Positions 22,801-34,800 of a DNA stretch of 64,000 nt are shown piece after piece (within the stretch, counting starts at the first letter, position 1; each line of letters opens with the position of its first letter). Origin of the DNA: Babylonia areolata. Its lineage: Eukaryota; Mollusca; Gastropoda; Neogastropoda; Buccinidae. Made by a program: the position numbers and the translations under genes. The DNA is taken from NCBI RefSeq assembly GCF_041734735.1, contig NC_134883.1:9164229-9228228 (forward strand). The letters are read 5' to 3'. A model generated the notes under the pieces. That model searched no databases. It was not told the DNA's origin and saw only the letters and a list, made by a program, of their open reading frames with translations.

Positions 22801-25800
22801 GTGGCAGTCACTACTCTGGAGGGGACATTCACTAAGTCTGGCTCCTCAACTAAACCATTATTGTCATTAGTAGGGGGCTTAGTAGATGGCATCCTAAGTA
22901 TGTTAAATCAGAACAGGCACCACTGAACACCACCGACTCGGCAGCAGTGCAGGGTCTCCTCTGGTGTGTGGCCTGCGACTTAACATCGATGGTTCCCTGT
23001 GGACTGCCAACGCTGGGGCTGTGACGGACAAACCCGGGTGTGGCTGATATGGGGGACTCAGAATGAGCAGTGTGGGAGTAATGCCCCTGAAACGGTGCAG
23101 ATGACGGGAAAAAAAAAAAAAAAGACAGTGTGTGTGTGTATGTGTGTGTGTGTGTGAACATGCATGCATGCGAAATGTCTTCTTTGCAAATTAACAGCCT
23201 GTCCTGTTATCATTGTAAAATTATCACCTAGACAGCCAGTCTTTTCATCTTCAGTGAAGAATAAACATATTATATACAGACCAGACCTACAGTCTTCAAA
23301 ACTGAGTAATTAGAAAAAGGGAGTTAGAAAAGAAAGAAAAAAGAAAAAAAGAATGAGGGAAATATGACAAAACAGGGGAAAAAAAGGAAAAAGGGGATGG
23401 GTTGGGTGGAGGGAGGAGAATCTCTCTCTCTCTCTCACACACACACATAATAACAATAATAATCAAAAATATAAATACTAAATCCTTAAGTTCATTTGCA
23501 ACTGCATTCTCATACAAACTTGCAACATTATTTCTCTTCTGCAGAAGACGAAAGAAAAAAAAAACACTCAAAGAACAAAGTAGTTAAATGTACACAGGAA
23601 AGCATCTGCTAATGTGCTCATTCTATCATTCGGAGTGACAAGTTTCATTTGGACTTTGGGCTGTTGTTTGGGCATTTCTTTGTTATTGCTTCTTTTCTTT
23701 TTTCTTTTTTTTAATACCAATGAAGCAAAGTATCATTTTACTGGGCAGGAAGCTACAGGTCAGAAAAGTGAAAAGAAAAATCAGTTGTCACCTAAAAAAT
23801 GGGCTGTCATTTCAAAGCAGGTGGTTACTTAAAAATAAAAATAAAATTATAGCTCACTCACTTTAATACTGTTATCACTAAAACAAAATCAAACAGCACT
23901 GACCATATTGTTGGATTGACATGCCCATCCATCCACCATCACTCCCTACACACATGCATACACATGACATACAAACTTGCAACATTATTTCTCTTCTGCA
24001 GAAGACGAAAGAAAAAAAAAACACTCAAAGAACAAAGTAGTTAAATGTACACAGGAAAGCATCTGCTAATGTGCTCATTCTATCATTCGGAGTGACAAGT
24101 TTCATTTGGACTTTGGGCTGTTGTTTGGGCATTTCTTTGTTATTGCTTCTTTTCTTTTTTCTTTTTTTTAATACCAATGAAGCAAAGTATCATTTTACTG
24201 GGCAGGAAGCTACAGGTCAGAAAAGTGAAAAGAAAAATCAGTTGTCACCTAAAAAATGGGCTGTCATTTCAAAGTAGGTGGTTACTTAAAAATAAAAATA
24301 AAATTATAGCTCACTCATTTTAATACTGTTATCACTAAAACAAAATCAAACAGCACTGACCATATTGTTGGATTGACATGCCCATCCATCCACCATCACT
24401 CCCTACACACATGCATACACATGACATGAATTGAAACAGGAAAAAGGTCCAAGAATGATGATGATGATGAAGATATGATGATGATGATGATGATGATGGC
24501 CATGAAGCATCTAAAACCAAGAACACGTCTACTTTACAGCATGTCAATTCCACAACTTTTTGTTTACAAAGTCAAAACACACTAGCACATGAAATAAGAG
24601 TGAGAGTATATAATCATCATCATCATCACATCAATGATGAAGCATATAAAATGAGGAATATGTCTTGATTTCACAGCACACCAGTTTCAACGTTCTTTAA
24701 ACTCAACGGACACTTGTCTACAAACAAAAGAATGTGCTCCAAGGATTCAATTTCAAGGAAATGGAAACAACATTCTGGCCTGGCTAAACCCATCTCTTTT
24801 CTCCTTTAGGGAGCAAAGGAAGTGTTAGAATGGAAAAGTGCACCTTCCTCCACATTTTATCACAATTCAGAAACAAAAGTGATTTAGCTGTACTTGTAGA
24901 CAAATCAAGTAACAGACTACGTGAAATGATAGCTTAATTCTGACTGTCATTCAAAACTTATACACTACAAAATTTTGTATTTCACACATATTCAACTTCA
25001 GTCAACAAAAGGGCAACAGTTACCCAGTCATAGCTCAAATCAACAATGAGAAATTTGAAAAAGAAACTGTGAACTTGGCCACTGAAAAGTCAGCCCAGAA
25101 ATGTCTGGCCTTAAGTTAAAGTGTACAAAATGCTTTCAACTAAAATCAAGAGTCAACAAGTTTGATTTTCATTTTCACAGCCATCACACTATAACTAGTA
25201 TAAGTGAGAAATATATGTTGTCAGAAATTTAAAAAATAATACAATACAATACATTAACTATTTTACTAACTTTACTCACATCTTTATCCCTTTTTGGGTG
25301 TTTTGTCCAGAGATGCCAACCTCTGTCAAGTGTTTGCAGGAACAATCAGGAAATTTGGTAGGAACATTTTGAATTTGCTTGGAATACTTGGACTCAAAGC
25401 CACATCAGCAAATGTATGTTTTATCCACAAGGCATGCAAACACTTGGGTCTACTGCAACACGGTATAACTGCTTACTGGAGGCTGTTTGTAATTGTTAAT
25501 GTTGAACTTGCACAACGTACAATGAGCATGTGAGTTCCACAAAATGGAGTGATGCATGGATATTTTTCAGTGTACATTTGGTGAAACTTCTATTCCCACC
25601 ACTGCTTCTTTGCAGCTGATACATCTATGGCACTGTGTCGCTTCCCTGGTCTTTATTCGTCTTGTTTCTCACAGAATCTATGGCTGACTTTTTTTGTTTG
25701 GAGCCGCTTGATTCTTCCTTGCACTCCATAGCTGCTGCTTCTTCTTCTGCATTCCCCAGGTCATGCTGTCAGATGGTCAATCCAGTCTGCAGCGCGAAGT

Positions 25801-28800
25801 CCGCTGTCCTCCGAGGTGCATTAGGTGGCCCCCAGAGCTTCTCTTGGAGTTCCACCACACAGAGCCAGGTTTCCCTCCCCAGTGCACCAAAAGTTAGGCA
25901 GAACTCTAGCAAGTGCTCTGGTGCCTGTGAACCCATGCCGCATGGGCATTCATCAGTAGGGAACAGTCTCAGTCTCTACAGGTGTGAAAGGAGCCTATAA
26001 TGTCCAGTTCTCAGTCGGAAGAGGACTACTTGCTGTGCTCTGTTTAAAGTCCAGAGAGCATCCTCCTCCAATCCAGCTTAACTCTTTCCATACAAACGGC
26101 AAAAGAGACGACGTTAACAGCGTTTAACCCCAATTACCATCATCAAAATAGTGCAAGCGGAAAGCTCTTATACTGAAGAGGTGAATGTTGACAAAGAATA
26201 CCACAATTCTGACGACGGAAGCTAAATGTTGGGTCATTCAGACACCCACTGGACATCCGAGGGGTCTGTGTAGAGGAGAAGAGAGGACTGGCCGTACTGA
26301 GTGAGTTAATGTTTGTTTCTCCACTGCTCCTTAAACTGGCTCTTCAGGATTGCTCATACTTCTTTATAGGGTGGACAGTCTGTTCCATTTTGCTGCCCAC
26401 CTTTGAGAGCCTGTCAGCCTCCTCATTTCCGCTAACTCCACAGTGCGATGGGATCCACTGGAGGATCAGCGCTGTCCTCTGGTTCAATGTCCCTGTGCCT
26501 GCTTGATGTCTCGCAGGATCTGGCTTTCTTTTCCTGCAAGGAGACTCTGCAGCACTGATTTGCAGTCCATCAGTTTGACTATGTGCATAGGCAGATCTCT
26601 GGAATTCAGAGTCTGTGCTGCATGAAGCAGTGCACAAGCCTCCGCACTTAGTTTTTGGACAACTTTGTGACACGGCTGCTATCCGGGAATCTAATGAAAA
26701 GACCCCAGTCACCAATTTTTACAGCACTCTCAGCAGAACCATCTGTGTAGACATGAGTCCATCTGTCACATGAATAGTCTCGGTCCAACACCTCGAGGGT
26801 TAAGTTCCTCAGTTCTGCATCGATGTGGCTATCCTTCCTGCCTACTCCAGGAACATGGAGGACTATGTTCAGCTTATCTGACTGCACTGCCCTCATGATC
26901 AATAGGTCTAGAGCGTCTGGGTAATGTTACAACAGGAAAGCATGTGACCATGTTACGTTGTCAAAAATGAACTTGTTGGAACAATTTTGACGCTGGCATA
27001 ACGTCGAAACAAACTGTGATTGAGCACAACAAAACACAGTGAAATTGTAAAAGTTGGCATCTCTGTCCATTTGTTCATTTACATTAGTAATAAATGCTGT
27101 AACAATAACAACTGCAGCAGAATCTTTGTATGACAATCTTGACAAGTTCATGTAAAACAAAGACAGACTTATAAAACTTGGAAAATAAACAAAAGCAATT
27201 ACAGTGAGTTTCTGTTAATGTAAACAAAAGTGATTATGGTAAGTTTCTGTTAATGTATTATACGGAAATATATGTAGAAAAGGAATGAATGTCTAAACTG
27301 AAGACTTAATAAAAACTGGTGGGTGGACTGACACACATACACACACACACTCCAAAACTGACCTGCTGCGGCGGACTAACGGTCTGCACAACGGTTGCGT
27401 GACTTCCATCAGCCAAAGTGATGATGTTATTGTTAGCTGCGTGCGAGCCAGTGTCAATGTGGATGATGGACACAGTGCCATCAGGGTTGGTGATTGTCTG
27501 AACCACAGTGCCGTTGAAGTGGGGAGCTGGCTGCTGGGTGGCCACTGTGGCTTCATCACTGAACACATGTAACAGGTCTTCCCGACCGTGGTGCTTGTAA
27601 CAGTTTTTCACAATTGTGCGCAGCGCTTCCGTCCACGATACCTGCAGGGCGGGAAAAAAGTGAGAGATACATGTTCATTAGAAAAACGAGCTTTCGATTT
27701 ATTTTCCTCAATCTGTGTCCTTTTTTTTTTTTTTTTTTTTTTTGTTCAACTTCCTCCCCCCCCCCCCCCCCCCAACCCCCCTATAAACTTCAAAATGACA
27801 CAAGACACTGACACATAAAACACATACAACATACATTATGATACACCAAAAAATAATATTTTTATTCAGTTATTTTTTTACTTATCTTTATCTAAAAATA
27901 AATGTCTATTACAGAAGGCTGAGGATGCTGTCTCTTAAACACTCACTGGTACAAAGCAGAGGCTGCAGACTCCAACGGTACATTTTAGGTAATGATAAAG
28001 GTAGCCTACATTCCATGCAAAGTTATCCCTTGGATTCTAGGATGAGAGAGCAGGTATAGTGGTAAGCAATACCTACTGTATCAACCACAAAAAGTAAAGT
28101 TCAGGAAAAACAAGTATGACCTGGTCATTGAAGTAGAAAAGAGTTAAAACTGTTACTTAGAAATTTAAACTTTTTGATACTGTTTTATCTTGAACCAGGC
28201 TGTAATCATATAAAGACAGTGTGAACGATGGAAGTTATTTTTTGGTATTGTTTAATCGTAAATTGGGCTGTAATTGTATAAAGACAATATGAATGATGGA
28301 ATTATTATTCGAAGGGCATGGGCTAAAATGCAATTGCTATGACTGTTCAGTATTACATAATTATATGGATTATAACGAATGTAAGTTAAAAACAAAACAA
28401 AAAATCCAAGAACATTTTGAGTGAGATTATTTTCCTTTTCTTAGCAGCAATATTTATCACTGGTTTACTGATCACTGCCATCGCCAAAGTGAGCCACAAT
28501 GTGCACTTAAAGTGTCATGCCAAACAACACCGCCTGCTTTGTGACATTCTCACCACTAGTATTCATACTGTCCTGAGAATTTCTGCACTGCTGAAATCAG
28601 TGGAAAGTAACGTAGAAAGATTTTGAAGTACTGTTGCTCTTTATTCTTTTACTTCAGAGACATTGTTCCCATTTATGCTTACTTTTACTTCTTTAATACT
28701 TGGCAAGACATAAATATGAGGAGTTTGTAAATTCAAACTATAATTAATACCATTCCTCCTAAACCCCACCTCCCCAACAATCCCCACCCCCATCCCAAAA

Positions 28801-31800
28801 ACACACACACCCTCCTAAATGTAATGCTTTACATGACAAAAGCTGGGAACAACTCACCCGTTTTTTGTCTTCTTCAGTTCGAGCGTCACTGCGCACATTG
28901 GCCCAAGGCAGATCGCCTGGCCACCACGGAGGTCGACATTCTGTCTTGCCCCAGCCTGGTTTGCTGCGTCCCGTTGAGTATTTCAGCATCTCTGGTATGA
29001 AGTTTCTTAACTGAGCCTGCAATACATAACACAAGACTCTCACTCTTTGTTGTTGTTGTTGTTGTTTTAAGTTAGGAGACACAATCCTTTTGATATCTTT
29101 GAAACTGTAAACTGAATTTGACATTGCTGCTTATCATCCAGATGACCATGCAGCCATATGAGGACTGCTCAACTACATAAAAAATTAATAATAACAAGTT
29201 AAACACAAAACTGACTCAATGAGATTCAAAAGAAAACAAACACTATAATGGAGAACTGAAACCTGAAATAATGAGATACCATTAATAAGAATACATAGTA
29301 GAAAGAACAAAATCTTTCACCTGACAATCTAAAAACAACACTGTCCTTCTGGATACAGGACAGCCTACACGAAAATGTGCATGCACAATCACCAAAAAAT
29401 TACTTATATTCAAGAAGCAGTGCGAACCAAGCTATATTTGATCAACTAACAATAAAAAGCTTCATTTCATTTTTTTATAAACTGATAAAGGTCTTGAACA
29501 AGAAAGACTGAAAAACCAACACTGGTGTGTTGATATAAGGCAGTGAGAATATTTGAGAAAAGGAAAACGAGGTGCAAATACCAAGTGATTCAACACCACA
29601 AGGAATCTTTATACTTGTGACATCAGACAATGATATTTGGTTTAAAACCTATTTTATAATAAAAAGACCAAAACAAGCTGTTATCCAGGTAAGTTTTTCT
29701 TACCCTATATCATTTTTATGAACTCATCCACAACTGATCTTTTTTTTCAATTATGCATAATTTAGTACACCTGTAAATATAATTCAATGACACTGTAACA
29801 GGTAACTGACATAGATAACACTTAAACAGCTAATCAAAATGTTAAATGCACACAGACACAGACAAACAGACACACACAACCTTTTTCTTTAAAAATGCAT
29901 GCCCATATCATCACAACTGTAATAGTTGAAATGGAATATATCTCACCTGTAACATCAACAACAAAACAAAAACAACTCTTCAGGTCTTAGCCTGTTGGCC
30001 TTACTTCAGAATATCAGTCCATACTGAGCAATTTCCTGGCCTCATTTGCAACTTCTTGCACTTTTTACAGTGTAGAAGGACACACACATAAAAACAGATC
30101 AGCAGATCCGATTCATATTCACACACACACAGACACACACACAGACACACAAACACACACACACAGAACAGTCACCACTAACTTTCAGTTTTCAAAGTCT
30201 GTAATGCACCCACATGTCCCTCCCCATCCACACACTCACACACGCACATGCACACCACCACATACTTGAGTCATTTTGTCAATGGGAGTAGGAATGCCAT
30301 CAATCACAAGGGCAGGAAGTTCATGTAAGTGGGCAGCATCTGCCTGATTCTGAGGTGCTTGCTCCTGAAGTGACGTTTCCAACTCCTGCATGATTCCTTG
30401 TCGACAGCTTCGTATCTGAAAGTGAAACAAACAATCTGTATTCTGAACTGATTTATGCAAGCTAACACAATTATATTCACACTGGTTTTCTTCTCTTTTT
30501 TTTGTTCAAATTAACAAGAATAATAGTGATCCTCTGACCTAACTATCAATTATTAACTTCTAACAAAAAGAAAAAAAATTAAGTCAGTATTCAAGGGCGA
30601 TCAGATGTCACTATCATCAATATGAACTTCACATGCAGTAAGTTGTGTAACTATCACTGTAAAATGATCACTATCAACTGAACACACTAATGCACTTCCA
30701 AAGAACTATGTGGTGAAAGTGTCTACTGCTCCATGTGCCAGATTAACCCACTTTTCTAGTTTTCTTTCCTGATTTCTATTATTCTTCTCTTGATACCCAT
30801 TTTCCAGACATTTTTTCTTAGCCTGAAATATCAACTGAGAATTTTTTTTTGTTTTTTAAAAGCACATTCTTTGCTGGTTGTTAAAACAGAAACAATCATT
30901 AAAAACTAGTTTTCAGTGTCCCTCAGCCAGAAATATTGCTTGCAAAAAAAATCTAAATCTGAAGTAAAGTCATAGCTATAATGATAGAAGAATATAACAA
31001 CAACAACAATAAGAATAATAATATAATCTTTAAGAATGTAGCAATACTCACCACAGTCTCGAGTGGCTGAGAGCCAAAAACCTTGAAAGTGGAACTGGAC
31101 TGGTTGTTGGGTCTGCCAGGTGTGCAACACAACACAACCGCCTGCTGCCCCACCCGTGTTGTGTACTCATCTATTGTACTCTTCAATTTTCTGTGGGGAA
31201 AACAAAATATCAATGTCATCAGATCTACTTTTGCTATCTTGGATCATTTGTGCCAGACTTGCTTTGAAATAGGCTGTATCTAGGTGATGAAAAGCTAACA
31301 GTCGTTACACAACAAGACTTCTCTCATATTTTCTTTTTAAAGAAAAAGTGGGGGGAGTGTGCTGGGGGTGGGTGGGGGGAAGGGGGGGGGGGCAATACTT
31401 TTGGTGATATTGTCAATATGATTATGACAATGGTCTAAACGTCTTTGTCACAGTAACATTTGTGTTTTTGACTTCAAGAAGGCGTTTGACAGGGTATGGC
31501 ACGCTGCCTTATGTGCCACCATGCACAAATTCAACTTCAGTGAAGACATCATCCAAGCCATACAGAACCTATACGAAAGAGCAACCAGTGCAGTCCTCTT
31601 CAATGGTAGCACGGGTAACTGGTTTAGAACCACGGTCGGAGTCAGACAGGGCTGTCTACTCTCTCCCACTCTCTTCAACCTCTTTCTTGAAAGGATCATG
31701 ACTGACGCCCTGGAAGATCATGTGGGAACTGTCAGCATTGGAGGCAGAGTCATCACCAACCTGCACTTTGCCGATGACATTGATGGCCTGGCAGGAGAAG

Positions 31801-34800
31801 AGAAAGAACTCCAAGAACTCGTGCACAAACTTGACAAGACATCATCAGCCTACGGCATGGAGATCAGTGCCGAGAAGACCAAGGTTATGACCAACAACAG
31901 CCAAGGCGTAACGTCCAACTTGCACGTAAACGGTGAAAAACTGGAAGAAGTCTCCTCCTTCAAATACTTGGGTGCCATTGTGTCAGACGAGGGTTCGAAA
32001 CCAGAGGTCCTGTCCAGAATCGCGCAGACTACTGCCGCACTGAGTCGATTGAAGACTATATGGAAGGACAAAAAGATCTCCCTCTCGTCCAAAATCAGAC
32101 TAATGCGCTCCCTCATCTTCTCAATATTTCTATATGCTTGCGAATCCTGGACCCTCACTGCAGAACTCCAGAGAAGAATCCAGGCCCTGGAAATGAGATG
32201 CTTCCGCAAGATCCTGAACATTACATACAAAGACCACATCACAAATGAGGAAGTGAAAAGAAGAGTCCAAAACGCCATTGGCCCATTCAAAGACCTGCTA
32301 ACCACAGTGAAGGAACGCAAGCTCCGCTGGTATGGACACGTCACACGATCAGACGGCCTAGCCAAGACCATCCTGCAGGGTACTGTACAAGGAAGGAGGA
32401 AGAGAGGCAGACAGAGAAAGCGGTGGGAGGACAACATCAAAGAGTGGACGGGCCTGCCATTTGCCACAACTCAAAGGGCCGCTGAGGACCGAGGCAGGTG
32501 GCGCGAGCTGACCAGGCAGTCATCCATGGTGCCCCAACGACCCACCCACGGGTCAAGGGATAGATGAGATGAAGAAAAGTCCTCCTCCTTTGAATAAAAT
32601 ATACACAGAAACCATTTCAGTCTATGTTGAAAAACCTCCCAGAAAGTGTAATTTTACTGTAAACATTTAATATCATAAACCAGCATGGTGTAATACAGGA
32701 TACATCTGGTAAACATTTCTCTATTTCCATTTAACAATGTCTCACAGGTAATGATAAAATCAACTATGTCGTCTATGCATTTTCTCATGAATGCTCTCAC
32801 ACAAGCTTCAAACATATCTCTATTATATTCCTACTGTTAGACACAAAACAGTACTACTACCATTTACTTTTTTTTTACCAAGATTATATCACAAAGAATA
32901 TTAACATCAAATGCTGAGTCTACACAATTTACATCTACTTTTCACAAGCCAGCCCCATGTAGCCAGCTAAAGTATTGTTCCCTGCAAACGGGCCTGCCAC
33001 ATGAAGACAACAGAAATATATGAAAAATCCTTCTGATTTTCTTTTAGCTGTAGAAATGACTTTATAACCCTAGATGTAATAATAATATTAAATAAGGCTG
33101 AGGAAATGACTGGATTGCTAAATTTGTATGTGAAGCTACATTATATGAAGCCAAATACACCTTACCATACTTCAAAATACTCATGACAGACTGTTAAATG
33201 TTACCTAAAAAAATGTTTTATTCTAAAAGTTTTCAAAGTAAATATTTCACCAAGTCTGAACCAAACTAAACAGGTTTCTCAGGGAAGATGGTAAGCTAAG
33301 ATTCAAAGTGCACCATACACTTAGAACACATTATTCAAAGAATTCATATCAATTTTTAAAATATCATGAAGAAAATTCTAGTTGGACAGATTAAACATTT
33401 TATCTAAGACATGTGCAACACATGAAACATAGGTCACACATTTTTATTCTGAAGACCTTTAACTTCCTTTATAAAACTGAGCTTTTTTTTTTTTTTTATT
33501 GCTTAAAAAAAGAAAAGAAAAAAAAGGTAGATTACAGTGACACACACTTCTCTGATAGTCAAGCAGACTTGAGACTTTTGAGAAATACAACATATTAAAA
33601 AAAAAAAATGTGTACTTGAAGTTGAGCAACTGATTATTGTGTATTCTACATACACTGACAACTAAAAGAACTTTTATCTTACAAATTGTCATCTGCTATA
33701 CTTTCAGTTTCAATCGGGTGTATGAATTTCCCCACAAATCAATGTCACACTTTCCCTTGTCCAGGTTATAACTTTAAGTTCACCAGTGCCACTACCACAG
33801 TACCAGGTCAATTCATCTTGAGAATCAGTTTTGGGAACAATGCCTCAGCTCACTGATGTCTGCTCCAAATGTGAAAATTTGTTGAAATTAGTTAACATAA
33901 AATTAATGATTTCCTCACCAAAGTATCATGATTTGTTTATTCCTACAACTAGCGTCCCAGTTCATTAGCTTTTTTCCTTCCCTTTCATTTACAACCAGGA
34001 TCAATGCTGGACACTTTCTTTAGATGTTTTTGTAGATGTCGGCAGTCACTCTGACAAATCTAACGTAGCAGGCAACTCATGACAAGAGGAATGGAAAGTG
34101 CGTAGTTTTTCTTGTGGGGTATTTTTTCCCCCCCAAATTTAATGATTTTCTTGGAATGGATGTGTGGGTTGTTTTTTTAGGGGGGGGGGGGGGGTTATCA
34201 ATTTTGCTTGTGATCATAGTCTATATAACATGGGTGTATAATACAAGCCAAAATCATACTCTCACTAGAAAATCACATACAGAAACCTACAACTACTATG
34301 AATCCATAGAAAAAACATGATCAAACTGGTCAGACTGGCAACCTTGCAAAACTGTTAAAAAAAATTTGTTTAAAACCAATAAAAGAAAGTATCTACAGCT
34401 GATATGAATAAGAAAAAAAATGAATGTTCAACTTTTCAACGTAGCATATGAATACCTACCTGAGAAGTCTGGTTTGCTGACGTTTCCTCCGTGATGGGTT
34501 TGTCTCAAACTGATGAGGATGGCCTTTCCTTTTTCCTGTGGCAATAGCAGCTGCTGCTGCAATCCCAACTGGACCTGAAAAGGAATAAAATGCAGCTGTA
34601 AAAATGAAGTTCCATTTCACCTTAATCTTCAATCCGTACATGAATCTAACTGCTAGAATAGATCTTCAGATGCATCAAACTTTCATATGGATTTTATTCA
34701 TTTCTTTTTCCATTTCCCCATCTCCTTCCTCTATCCCATTTACAGCAAAGCTCTTTTTTTCCTTCCTTTTTGTTTTCATTCTTTTATTTATTCAATACTT

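Larger units (their letters stand above)
25308..27065. mobile_element. Element with terminal inverted repeats, copy 2, containing nested insertions
   Basis: The ends are CAGAGATGCCAAC (from 25308) and GTTGGCATCTCTG (to 27065). Segments 25308-25364, 25559-25745 and 26893-27065 align with copy 1 at 18861-19438. Between them sit about 190 bp of extra DNA and a - strand LINE fragment with a MITE inside it. No clear target-site duplication was found. It lies in the large NRF1 intron. Confidence 0.68.

Noticed and set aside
23614-24277. Identical 68-72 codon hydrophobic frames in the 457 bp duplication
   Set aside because: No splice context or homology; identity simply reflects the duplication.
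28417-28626. Short membrane-like frame MSEIIFLFLAAIFITGLL
   Set aside because: Lies inside an NRF1 intron on the opposite strand, with no homology, conserved context or codon support.
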